A stretch of 64,000 nucleotides of DNA from Caballeronia sp031450805 (GTDB taxonomy: Bacteria > Pseudomonadota > Gammaproteobacteria > Burkholderiales > Burkholderiaceae). The DNA is taken from the NCBI RefSeq assembly GCF_031450805.1, contig NZ_JARTVY010000005.1, positions 186,001 to 250,000 on the forward strand, read 5' to 3'. A program made the translations under genes and the position numbers. Of this stretch, positions 51,407-60,019 are shown in pieces; within the stretch, counting starts at the first letter, position 1, and every line of letters begins with the position of its first letter. Below the pieces are notes generated by a model. That model was not told the origin of the DNA and did not search any database. It saw only the letters and a program-made list of their open reading frames with translations.

Positions 51407-52747
51407 ATGCCTGATCTGAGAAATATTGCCGTCCTGAGCTGCTTCGGTGCGGACCATCCCGAAGTCGTCGAGTTCCTGAACGATCTCGACGCTGCACTCA
51501 AACGTCGTGGCGTCGCACTTGTCGTGTTGACGACGATCGCACAACGGAAGCTGACTGCTCTGTCTTTGCCGATACCGTACGACTTCAACGGCTTCGATTC
51601 ACAGTTCGACGACAGCATCAGCCGTCCGCCCTTCCATCCGTTCGAACAAGCGCGCGACGGCGCGATGGCATGGGGCGCGGCCCCGCAAAGCGTCGAGCGC
51701 ACCGCGCACGGCATCGCCAAATGCGAGGCGTTCTACAGGATGGTGGCAACGCATCTGAAGCCGGCCATTGGGATGTTCTGGAACACGACGCATCCGCACA
51801 GCCGGATTGCGCGCAACACCATGTCGGCGCACGGCGTGCCAGCTTATTGTATTGAGCGAGGATGGCTGATGGGCACGTTCCAGTTGCACAGCACGGAAAA
51901 CAACGCGTTCAACGATCTTCATCTCGACTTTCCGACACGCCAGCGCCTCAAGCAGGACGTTCGCTCCCATGCCGAAGATCCCTGGCGTTTCAACGCTGCG
52001 CGCGACTACTACATCACCCGCGCCAAAGCAAAATACGCCGGTAAAGACAAGCTCGATCCGCAAGCGGTGCGGGCGAAATACGGCATCGACGATGCTCCGC
52101 TCATCGCATGCTTCAGCGCCGCCGCCGGTTCGTCACTTGTGCCGCATCAAGTGCCGTCCATGCGCTTTTCGTCACCGCTCTTCGACAACCTCCCGGCGGC
52201 ACTTGCACTTCTTTCAGAGCATCTCGCCGCGTGGCCGGAAGCGCGTGTACTCGTTCAGGCGCACCCGATCGACAGAATAATCACCGAGGCGCTGCGCAAG
52301 GGAACGCTGCCGCTGCCCGACCGCTTCATCTTGTCTGACGCAGAGAACGTGCACTCATTGCTCGATGCAGCCGACCGCGTCGCCATCGTTGGCAGCACCA
52401 CGGTTCAGTTCGATGCGCTGCTCTACGACAAACCCGTGCTGAGCATGTCTCGCAACGTTACGGTGACGGCGGGCGCAGCTTACGGCCTGGTGGAACACGG
52501 GGCGCAAGCGGTCGCCGACTGGAAGGACGACGTCGATGCACAAGCACAGGCAAGCGCGCGTCGCGGCCTGATCGGCTGTCTTTGCGCGGAGCGCCTGATC
52601 CGTCAACGCAGCCTGCCCGGCTTCGTCGAGAACGATACCGAGACCCTCGCAGACTTCATCGCATCGCTCGGCGACGGCGGCGATGACATGCAACACCGCC
52701 TCGACGCCTTCGCCGCCGAACTGCGGCAAAGCGTGCGCGGGCAGTAA
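51407..52747 (+). CDS. Capsule polysaccharide-type glycosyltransferase (KpsC/KpsS-like)
   Basis: A 446-aa soluble protein resembling the 'capsule polysaccharide biosynthesis' (KpsC/KpsS) family of CMP-Kdo-using transferases. Supporting regions are FWNTTHPHSRIARNTMSAHG, VPAYCIERGWLMGTFQLHS, the VLVQAHPIDRIITEAL segment and a late donor-site-like VAIVGSTTVQFDALLYDKPV. Two glycosyltransferase-B-like halves are visible. The next two genes (an arabinose-5-phosphate isomerase and a CMP-sugar synthetase fusion) supply the donor expected for such an enzyme. No export genes (kpsMTED) are in the window. Assignment is by motif and context, not certain. Confidence 0.6.
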   Translation: MPDLRNIAVLSCFGADHPEVVEFLNDLDAALKRRGVALVVLTTIAQRKLTALSLPIPYDFNGFDSQFDDSISRPPFHPFEQARDGAMAWGAAPQSVERTAHGIAKCEAFYRMVATHLKPAIGMFWNTTHPHSRIARNTMSAHGVPAYCIERGWLMGTFQLHSTENNAFNDLHLDFPTRQRLKQDVRSHAEDPWRFNAARDYYITRAKAKYAGKDKLDPQAVRAKYGIDDAPLIACFSAAAGSSLVPHQVPSMRFSSPLFDNLPAALALLSEHLAAWPEARVLVQAHPIDRIITEALRKGTLPLPDRFILSDAENVHSLLDAADRVAIVGSTTVQFDALLYDKPVLSMSRNVTVTAGAAYGLVEHGAQAVADWKDDVDAQAQASARRGLIGCLCAERLIRQRSLPGFVENDTETLADFIASLGDGGDDMQHRLDAFAAELRQSVRGQ

Positions 52748-52771
52748 GAGATAAAAACTTCGAGCAAAGAC

Positions 52772-53722
52772 ATGAATACGCCCTCTCACATCAGTATCGC
52801 GCGACAAGTATTCGACATCGAGATGAACGGCCTGCGCGCAGTGCGCAGTCTGATCGACGACAGCTTCGCAAGTGCCGTCGAATGCATGCTGGCGTCGCGA
52901 GGTCGCGTGGTGTTGTGCGGTATCGGCAAATCCGGGTATGTCGCCCGAAAGACGTTTGCAACGTTGGTCTCCACTGGAACGCCGAGCCTCTTCATGCATC
53001 CCGGCGAGGCGTTTCACGGTGACTTGGGCATGGTTCTCCCGGAAGACGTGTTTCTGATGATGTCGAACTCCGGTGAGACCGAAGAAATCCTGAGACTCGT
53101 TCCATTCATTCAGGACAACGGCAACAAGATGATTGCGCTTACCGGCAACGCCGAGTCGAGTCTCGCACGCGTGGCCGATCACCATCTCAACATTCGCATT
53201 GAGGAAGAGGCTTGCCCGCTGCAACTCGCGCCGACCGCCTCGACCACGGCCGCCCTCGTAATGGGCGATGCTCTCGCCATCGCATTGATGAAGGCTCGAA
53301 ATTTCGACGCAGAGAACTTTGCACGCTTCCATCCGGGCGGTTCACTCGGACGCAAGCTACTGCAGCGTGTACGCGATGCCTTGCATCCCGCCACCTTCGT
53401 TCCGGCCAACGCCCCCGCCACCGCCGTTATCGCAAAGCTCGCACAGTCGCGAACGGGGCTTATCTGTGTGGGTACTGAAACGGCACTCGAAGGCATCGTT
53501 ACCGATGGCGATCTGCGACGCGCGTTGAACCGTCAGGCCGACTCCGGGTTCTTCGACCTGAAGGCCGCAAACCTGATGACAGGCAAGCCCAAAACCATCA
53601 ACAGCGCCGCGCGCTGCGCCGAAGCAGATGCCTTGATGGAAACCACGGGCGTGAACTCGCTCGTCGTGATGAGCGAAGGTTCGGTCACGGGCATTTACCA
53701 GCTTCTCAACAAAATTCACTGA
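52772..53722 (+). CDS. D-arabinose-5-phosphate isomerase (KpsF/GutQ/KdsD family)
   Basis: Converts ribulose 5-phosphate to arabinose 5-phosphate, the sugar precursor of Kdo. The 316-aa protein has an SIS domain (CGIGKSGYVARKTFATLVST, GEAFHGDLGMVLPEDVFLMM, SNSGETEEI, ARFHPGGSLGRKLL) and two C-terminal CBS domains (LEGIVTDGDLRRALN, VTGIYQLLNKIH). This is the standard layout. Being 24 bases after the glycosyltransferase and 9 before the fusion gene, it is probably the pathway-specific KpsF-like copy rather than the housekeeping KdsD. Confidence 0.9.
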   Translation: MNTPSHISIARQVFDIEMNGLRAVRSLIDDSFASAVECMLASRGRVVLCGIGKSGYVARKTFATLVSTGTPSLFMHPGEAFHGDLGMVLPEDVFLMMSNSGETEEILRLVPFIQDNGNKMIALTGNAESSLARVADHHLNIRIEEEACPLQLAPTASTTAALVMGDALAIALMKARNFDAENFARFHPGGSLGRKLLQRVRDALHPATFVPANAPATAVIAKLAQSRTGLICVGTETALEGIVTDGDLRRALNRQADSGFFDLKAANLMTGKPKTINSAARCAEADALMETTGVNSLVVMSEGSVTGIYQLLNKIH

Positions 53723-53731
53723 AGGCTTCGA

Positions 53732-55030
53732 ATGAAAGTTATCGCGTTCCTCCCGGCAAAGGGCTCCAGTTCGAGAATCGAAAGCAAGAACATGAAGATG
53801 CTCGATGGCAAGCCACTCTTTCTGCACATGCTGGAGAAGCTTACCGCTTGCGACTTCATCGACGAGGTCTATCTCGACACGGAATCGGAAGAGGTGATTG
53901 CGGCCGCAAGCGAGGTCTCGTGCAAGATCATGCGCCGTGACCCGGAACTGGCAAGCAACAAGACCGACGGCAATCAGCTTTTCTTGAACGAGGTGCACCA
54001 CGCGAGCGCCGACATCTATGTTCAGGTGCTCGGGACAAGCCCCTTTATCACCCCCGAAACCATCAAGAGGGGCATCGATATACTCAAGGAGAACGCGCAA
54101 TACGACTCCGCGGTGCTGGTCCGCAAAGAGCGTCAATACACCTGGTGTAGCGGACGTCCTTCCTACGACATCGAGCATATTCCAAACAGTGCCGATCTCG
54201 GGGACACGATCATCGAGACGATGGGGCTGTACATCGTCCGACGTCAGGCAGCGCTCGACACCCGCCGGCGCATCGGTGACGTTCCCTATCTTCTTGACGC
54301 CTCCGCGCTCGAAGCGGTGGATGTCAACTGGCCCGAGGACTTCGCGCTCGCGGAACTGATCGCGGCGGGCATGCGCGAGAAGGATCGCAAGCTACTCGGC
54401 AATATCAAGAATCACCTTACGAGTTCGATGCTTTCCGACATTCTCGACGATCTCGGCTATCCCGATCAGATCGTCAAAGGATTGACACCGAATATGAGCG
54501 GCGCCAAGCTCTTTGGTCGCGCAAAGACCCTGAAGCTGCGCAGGCTTGAGGAGGGTGAAGATTTCCGTGGCATCTATCATGCGTTGAAGTCGTATGAAAC
54601 GATCGTTCCGGACGACATCATCGTCGTTGAGAATGAAGTGTCAACGCATGCTTATTTTGGTGAGCTAAACGCAAACCTTGCAATCCGCTCGGGCGCGGCG
54701 GGCGTCATCGTGAACGGAATGACCCGCGACACGGTGGCTGTTCGCGCCACGGGTCTGCCGGTGTTCGCACAAGGCTCGACCTGTCAGGACGTGCGCAAGC
54801 GTGCGACCACCGAATCCATCAACAAGACGATATCTCTCAACGGCATCGAAGTACGGCCGCAATCGCTGATCTTCGCGGACGCGGAAGGCGTGGTCGTGAT
54901 CCCGCCGCGTATCGAGAAGCGCCTCATCGAGGAGATCTTCAAAGCGGCGGCAAACGAAAAGAGAATCCTCGTCGATATTTCCAACGGCGCCGACGTGGAC
55001 CATCTGACCGCAAACTATGGCTTCTTTTAA
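53732..55030 (+). CDS. CMP-sugar synthetase fused to an RraA/pyruvate-aldolase-like domain
   Basis: A 432-aa two-domain protein. Residues 1-215 are a NeuA/KdsB-type cytidylyltransferase: LPAKGSSSRIESKN (7-20) is the CTP-binding loop, DTESEEV, GTSPFITPETI and VDVNWPEDFALAE (197-209) follow. Residues 225-432 are an RraA-fold domain of the 4-hydroxy-4-methyl-2-oxoglutarate-aldolase/RraA group: LTSSMLSDILDDLG, VENEVSTHAYFGELNANLAI, GVIVNGMTRDTVAV with the family's Arg332-Asp333, and ADAEGVVVIPP. The acidic residue usual three positions after that Asp is Ala here, so metal binding may differ. It could form an ulosonic acid and activate it with CTP. This role is inferred. The gene follows kpsF-like by 9 bases. 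Confidence 0.8.
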   Translation: MKVIAFLPAKGSSSRIESKNMKMLDGKPLFLHMLEKLTACDFIDEVYLDTESEEVIAAASEVSCKIMRRDPELASNKTDGNQLFLNEVHHASADIYVQVLGTSPFITPETIKRGIDILKENAQYDSAVLVRKERQYTWCSGRPSYDIEHIPNSADLGDTIIETMGLYIVRRQAALDTRRRIGDVPYLLDASALEAVDVNWPEDFALAELIAAGMREKDRKLLGNIKNHLTSSMLSDILDDLGYPDQIVKGLTPNMSGAKLFGRAKTLKLRRLEEGEDFRGIYHALKSYETIVPDDIIVVENEVSTHAYFGELNANLAIRSGAAGVIVNGMTRDTVAVRATGLPVFAQGSTCQDVRKRATTESINKTISLNGIEVRPQSLIFADAEGVVVIPPRIEKRLIEEIFKAAANEKRILVDISNGADVDHLTANYGFF

Positions 55031-55295
55031 GTAGCGAAACGCGAGTTGCTACGCGAAAGAAGATCGCCGGGGAAACGGATCGCGCTTGTTACAGTGCTGG
55101 GCGAACATGGCGGCGCATCCCGCAGCGTGGCCTTGCAAACCGGCGCAGATCCTTCAGCAGCGAGAGATGACAGTACGCTGAACTTGTGCCGGGCGAGGCT
55201 GCGGTGAACCCGTCATAAGCGGTCCGCCCGCCGCCAGAATGAAGCGGGCCGTTGCGGCTGATAAAATCCGTCAACGATCCTCAAGGGTAACCGTC

Positions 55296-55760
55296 ATGGG
55301 TTTTGAACAACTCGCGCAACTGAAAGAGCAACTGTCCAAGCAATCGAAGAGTGCCCCGGCGAAGAAGCCGTCGCGCCCGCCTCGTCCCGCCACGGACGCG
55401 CAGCAGCGTCCGGTCGACCCGGTCGTGCACGCAATCGGAAAGCTCCAGCGGCGCTTTCCGGTCGCGTTTCCAAAGAATCCCGCTCCTAAAGTGCCGTTGA
55501 AGGTCGGCGTCATCGACGACTTGCTTCAGCGCGCATCCGACATCGGCTTGACCGATGCCGAGATTCGCAACGCCATCAAGGTCTGGTGTCGCGGCGCTCG
55601 TTATTGGAGCAGTCTCGTCGAGGGCGCTGCGCGCGTCGACCTCGATGGGAATCCGACAGGCAACGTATCGGCGGCCGACGCCGGGCGCGCGCGACAACTG
55701 GAAGCAAGGCGTTCGGCTCGTGCATCGACGACCTCAGGGGACTCGGCGCAAAAAAGCTGA
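55296..55760 (+). CDS. ProQ/FinO-domain RNA chaperone
   Basis: A 154-aa RNA-binding protein. The N-terminal part is a basic, Pro/Lys-rich linker (QSKSAPAKKPSRPPRP). The FinO domain runs from about residue 42 to 130: VVHAIGKLQRRFPVAFPKNP, LKVGVIDDLLQRASDIGLTD and AIKVWCRGARYWSSLVEGAAR. It binds structured RNAs and 3' ends and can control small-RNA pairing. ATG 55296 lies after AAGGGTAACC. It is separated from the fusion gene by 265 bases with no visible gene. Ordinary in length for short ProQ proteins of beta-proteobacteria. Confidence 0.9.
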   Translation: MGFEQLAQLKEQLSKQSKSAPAKKPSRPPRPATDAQQRPVDPVVHAIGKLQRRFPVAFPKNPAPKVPLKVGVIDDLLQRASDIGLTDAEIRNAIKVWCRGARYWSSLVEGAARVDLDGNPTGNVSAADAGRARQLEARRSARASTTSGDSAQKS

Positions 55761-56218
55761 TGGCACCTCTGCCAGGCGCGCTGGAAAAACGGATGTCGCC
55801 TCGCAATGCCCGCCCTGCGTCATCCATGCCTTGCACTCGACCGGCAAGCCGAAGCGGTCGATGGCCGAGCATCGCCGTGTCGTCGATTGCATTGCGCGTC
55901 GCAATCCGCAGTGTTCGCCCGTTGCGTCGCGCGACGCCTTTGAAGGCGCTGCCGGACATCGTCGTTCATCGACTGCATCCAACGCCATGCGAGCGCCGAG
56001 GCGGCCCGGTACGCTGTGCGCGACAGCGCAGCGGAGCGCCCTTCCATAGGACTACTTGTCCTGCTGCGCCGACGTCATCGCGCTCGACCGTCGGCGTTCT
56101 TCACTAAAGGCCGTACGTACGTACGGACAAAGACGGCTCCCGTTGCATTTCGCTCAATAGTTCCTATGCTGAACTAAGTCCATCGTTCGACTGACACGCT
56201 TGCGATGCAGGAGGCGTC
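55761..56218. other. Intergenic region before the exoprotein gene
   Basis: About 460 bases without a convincing gene, though codon-like GC bias continues across it, so decayed coding sequence is possible. It ends with a 16-bp palindrome at 56111-56126 and a probable promoter of the exoprotein gene. Confidence 0.35.
56111..56126. promoter_or_regulatory. Perfect 16-bp palindrome CCGTACGTACGTACGG
   Basis: CCGTACGTACGTACGG equals its own reverse complement and contains (TACG)3. It lies 93 bases upstream of the exoprotein start. It could be an operator or a slipped microsatellite. Confidence 0.4.
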
Positions 56219-58498
56219 ATGCACGGTTTCCGGGCCTTGCTGTCGGCTGTGGCAACGGTCGGCTGGTCATGCGTCGCAATCGCCGCCGGCCCGTTGCCGC
56301 AGAACGGCCGGTTCGTTGCGGGATCGGGAAGCATCGCTTCCTCCGGCACACGACTCGACGTTATCCAGAGCACGCCGCGAGGCGTCATCGACTGGAACAG
56401 CTTTTCCATCGGTCGCGATAACAGCGTCGCCGTGCAAAACGGCACGGGCGCCACCCTGTCGCGCGTCACCGGCACCAGCGCTTCGATAATCGATGGAAGT
56501 CTCACCGCCACCGGAAGCCTCTATCTGGTCAATCCGCAAGGGGTCCTCATAGGCTCCCACGGCATCGTCACAACCGGGGGACGCTTCGTCGCATCGACCC
56601 TCGATGTCGGCAACGATGATTTCATGAAGAGCGCGCATCTCACGCTGAACGGCGCGAGCAATGCTTCAGTGGTGAACCTCGGGAAGATCAGCTCCAGCGG
56701 CGGCGATGTTTTCCTGATCTCCGTCTCGCACACGGAGAATGCGGGCAGCATCGACGCGCTCAACGGCACGGCAGAGCTGGTCAGCGCAAGGCAAGTGCTG
56801 CTGAAAGACTCGGCAAGCGACGCACAAGTCTTCGTTCAGGCCGGCGCGCCCGGCAACGTGATCAATCATGGCGCCGTCCGCGCCGCGCAGATCCGGCTCG
56901 AAGCGGCAGACGGCAACGTCTATGCGCTCGCGGGCAATCAGTCTTCGCTTCGCGCAACAGGGACGGCGACGCGCACCGGGCGCGTGTGGCTTGTCGCGAA
57001 GTCGGGCGACGTTCAGCAGCATCAGCCCGTCGAGGCGGCGAACAGCGGCGGCGATGGCGGCGTGGTGGAAACGGTCGGCCGCACCATGCAGCTCGACGAC
57101 ACGACCGTCCACGCAGACAAGTGGCTCATCGGGCTGGACGAGCTAAAGGCCGGACCGCGCAACTCGGGCGCGCTTTCCCGAAGCCTGTCGGACGGCACAT
57201 CGGTGGTGGTCAACGCGGCGGGAGATATCGACATGCTGTCGACGCTGCGCTGGAGCGGCAATGCTACGCTCGCGCTCAACGCGGGACGCACCATCGAGAT
57301 TGGTCCAGTCGCGACGATCTCGAACACGGGCGCCGGCAAGCTGACACTGCGCGCGGATGCGCAAGGCATCGACAATCACGGCAGCGTCATCAACGCCGGC
57401 ACCATCGACTGGACGAGGAGCACAGGCGCCGTCGCCGCGCTCGTCGACGAAAACGGCCGCTTCGTCCCTGGCACGGTGAGGGCGAACTGTGCGTGGATAC
57501 CCCCGCCGTTCAGCGGACTGCGCACGCAGGTGACGGCGTATCGGCTCGTCAATTCCGTGGGCCAACTGGAACGCATCACGCAAGACCTGTCGGGAAACTA
57601 CGCGCTCGGCAAGGATATCGCTTCAGACCGGGAGTTCACGCCGATCGGAACGGGTAGCGCGGAAGGTTTCACTGGACAGTTCGATGGATTCGGACACGGG
57701 CTCAGCCTCAGCTTTCCGAAAGGCGCCGACGGTCGCGAAGACCTGTTGGGACTCTTCGCAAGCATAGGGCGAGCGGGCGTCGCACGAAACTTCTCGATGA
57801 CCGGCTCATTCGGCTACCTGGGGAGCGCGACCGCCGGGCTGGTGGCCGGCCAATCGGCGGGACTCATCGCCAACGTCAGCACGTCGGTGCAGTGGAACAG
57901 CGACATGATCGGCCTTTCATTGCCCGCAACCGTCGTTGGGTACAACACCGGGACGCTTGCGCGGGTCACGACAGACGCGACGATGTACGCTCAAGGACTG
58001 ATGACGAGCCTCGCCGGCGCCAATGACGGCCGCATCGTGCAGTCCTCGGCAAACATCGCCTTCAGCGGCGGCACGCATGCACACGTCGGCGGACTGGTCA
58101 GTTACAACGGAAAGAACGGCGTCATCGAGCAGTCTTACGTGACGGGAACGGGAAGCGGCGTGACGGACGGTGGCATTGCGCTCAGCAACGCAGGGGTGAT
58201 CAGGGAATCGTTCGCGGCGGCATCCCTTCCGAATTCCTTGCCGCCCGGTTACGTCGGCGCCGTCGCATCGAGCAACTCGGGGAACATCGCGAGTGACGTC
58301 TACTGGGACAAGGAAGTGTCGACACTCGACAACGGCGTGGCGTCCGGCACGATGATGCCCAGGGCGAACGGCCTGACGACCGCGCAGATGAGCCGCGCGT
58401 CGAGCTTCGCGCCAACGTGGGACTTCGCACCGGGCGGAACATGGACGTTCGTGCCCGGAGTCTCGCATCCGGTTCTGCAATGGCAGGTTCGGGACTGA
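56219..58498 (+). CDS. Two-partner-secretion exoprotein (filamentous-haemagglutinin-like TpsA)
   Basis: A 759-aa secreted protein. A signal peptide (LLSAVATVGWSCVAIAAG) is followed by the TPS domain (residues ~25-140) with VIDWNSFSIGRDNSVAVQNG and the NPQG motif at 105-108. A beta-helix with many GSI/NxG turns follows. The C-terminal third has GLUG-like repeats (ATAGLVAGQSAGLIANVS, VGGLVSYNGKNGVIEQSYVT). A TpsB outer-membrane transporter should export it, but none lies in the window. It may act as an adhesin or matrix protein. ATG 56219 follows AGGAGGCGTC. Confidence 0.85.
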   Translation: MHGFRALLSAVATVGWSCVAIAAGPLPQNGRFVAGSGSIASSGTRLDVIQSTPRGVIDWNSFSIGRDNSVAVQNGTGATLSRVTGTSASIIDGSLTATGSLYLVNPQGVLIGSHGIVTTGGRFVASTLDVGNDDFMKSAHLTLNGASNASVVNLGKISSSGGDVFLISVSHTENAGSIDALNGTAELVSARQVLLKDSASDAQVFVQAGAPGNVINHGAVRAAQIRLEAADGNVYALAGNQSSLRATGTATRTGRVWLVAKSGDVQQHQPVEAANSGGDGGVVETVGRTMQLDDTTVHADKWLIGLDELKAGPRNSGALSRSLSDGTSVVVNAAGDIDMLSTLRWSGNATLALNAGRTIEIGPVATISNTGAGKLTLRADAQGIDNHGSVINAGTIDWTRSTGAVAALVDENGRFVPGTVRANCAWIPPPFSGLRTQVTAYRLVNSVGQLERITQDLSGNYALGKDIASDREFTPIGTGSAEGFTGQFDGFGHGLSLSFPKGADGREDLLGLFASIGRAGVARNFSMTGSFGYLGSATAGLVAGQSAGLIANVSTSVQWNSDMIGLSLPATVVGYNTGTLARVTTDATMYAQGLMTSLAGANDGRIVQSSANIAFSGGTHAHVGGLVSYNGKNGVIEQSYVTGTGSGVTDGGIALSNAGVIRESFAAASLPNSLPPGYVGAVASSNSGNIASDVYWDKEVSTLDNGVASGTMMPRANGLTTAQMSRASSFAPTWDFAPGGTWTFVPGVSHPVLQWQVRD

Positions 58499-58537
58499 GT
58501 GCCGATGCCTGATCGTTCGCGTCCGTCCCGAGTTCGC

Positions 58538-60019
58538 TCAATACTCGATGCCCGAATCCAGCGGATAGACGGGCCGCTTCAGGTTTTCGAACGGGAAAAG
58601 GCCATAGTCGGAGCTCGTGACCCCACGGCTATCGCATTCGACGAGACCACCCGAAATCGGCACGAAAACCGGGCGGCAGTACATGCGCGACTTGAGTATC
58701 AGAAACTTCGCGCCACGCGGATCGATGCCGACGCTCTCGAACACGCCCAGGTCCCACGGTTCGTGTGTCCGCTCGGTCAGTAGGATGCGCGCCACCGGCG
58801 TTTCCAGCACGGCGGCGCGGCCCATGTAGGCGCGTTGTCCGGTGTAGGTCGGGCCGCTGATGATGTACTCGCCATTGGTCAGCGCGCGCACGATGCCGGT
58901 CACTTCGAACGGCGGCTTGCCGAGCGATGCGACGCTTGCGAGCTTGTTGCCGATGCCGAGCGTGATCGTCGCGCCCTCGCCCGCTTCGAAGAGCTTCTCC
59001 ACCGCTTCGGGATCGCACAACGGCCCGACGACGATGCGATCGAGACCTTGCCTTAGCGCTTCTTCGAATGCATCGGTCGTGTCGCAGGTTCCGCCCGACA
59101 TGCAGTTGTCACCGTGATCGAGCAACAGCACAGGCTTGTCGGTTTCACGCGCGAGCGCGGCGCCTTCGCCGATCGACTGCGCAAGCGGCGCACTGTGATA
59201 CACGAATGCGTCGCGCTCGTTCCAAATCTGCCGCGCGATACGGTCGGCGACCTCCTGCGCCTTCGCGCGCGCGCCATCCGCCACGACGACGACGCTGATG
59301 CAAGGCGCGGCGATATCGGCAAGCGAGAAGCCCGACAGTACCGACACGGCCAGCACGCCGTCCTCGCGCTCGGCTGCCCGCGCGGCATCGACGGCGCGCT
59401 TCATCGCGCCATCGGCCGTCGAGCTTCTGAGCGTGTGCGTGAGCAGCGGCGGTTGCGCCCATGCGATCACGGGGTTGCTTCTTCCATGAACGAGATCGAG
59501 CAGGAGCCGCGCCGCATGCTCGCCGCTTTCATACATATCGACGTGCGGATACGTCTTGAAGCTCGTGATCACATTCGCGTTGTCGATCATTTTCTGCGTC
59601 ACGTTCGCGTGCAGATCGAGCGATACCGCGATCGGCGCATGCGGCAGCACAGCGCGTACGCGTTCCAGCAAATCGCCTTCGCCATCGGGAGAGTTCTCCG
59701 CGACCATCGCGCCATGCAGGTCGAGCATCACCGCGTCGCACCCTTCGGCTGCATCGACGATCGCCTGGCAGATCGCGTCATAAGCGGCAGCGGCAACACG
59801 CCCGCTCGGATTCGCCGATGCCGATATCGGCGTGACGATCTCGGCCCCTTCGCGCGTCGCGGCATCGATGAACGCGGACATCGCGGTCCGCATGCCCGCA
59901 TTCTCGCGATACGCGTCGTCGCCATAACAGGGACCGTCGCGCCCGAACGCTTCGAGCGGCGTCGCGACCGGCGAGAACGTGTTGGTCTCGTGATTCATCC
60001 GCGCGATGAGAATCTTCAT
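58538..60019 (-). CDS. M81-family metallopeptidase (MlrC-like)
   Basis: A 493-aa zinc hydrolase of the microcystinase-C family. Zinc ligands and family marks are MNHETNTFSPV at residues 8-18, DLHGAMVAENSPDGEGDLLE and SLDLHANVTQKMIDNANVIT, then the GDNCMSGGTCDTT segment. Family members cleave small modified peptides, not large proteins. Start ATG 60019 has AAGGAGACGCC before it and matches the family start. It overlaps the M20 hydrolase gene by four bases and is the last gene of the transporter operon. Confidence 0.88.
   Translation of the reverse strand: MKILIARMNHETNTFSPVATPLEAFGRDGPCYGDDAYRENAGMRTAMSAFIDAATREGAEIVTPISASANPSGRVAAAAYDAICQAIVDAAEGCDAVMLDLHGAMVAENSPDGEGDLLERVRAVLPHAPIAVSLDLHANVTQKMIDNANVITSFKTYPHVDMYESGEHAARLLLDLVHGRSNPVIAWAQPPLLTHTLRSSTADGAMKRAVDAARAAEREDGVLAVSVLSGFSLADIAAPCISVVVVADGARAKAQEVADRIARQIWNERDAFVYHSAPLAQSIGEGAALARETDKPVLLLDHGDNCMSGGTCDTTDAFEEALRQGLDRIVVGPLCDPEAVEKLFEAGEGATITLGIGNKLASVASLGKPPFEVTGIVRALTNGEYIISGPTYTGQRAYMGRAAVLETPVARILLTERTHEPWDLGVFESVGIDPRGAKFLILKSRMYCRPVFVPISGGLVECDSRGVTSSDYGLFPFENLKRPVYPLDSGIEY

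Noticed and set aside
51251..51720. Minus-strand frames at the start of the glycosyltransferase gene
   Set aside because: No ribosome site and shadow-like composition; the plus-strand gene explains the coding bias.
55555..56107. Overlapping plus-strand frames after the ProQ gene
   Set aside because: No ribosome site, Arg/Ser-rich translations and no recognised domain; may be decayed sequence but not called as a gene.
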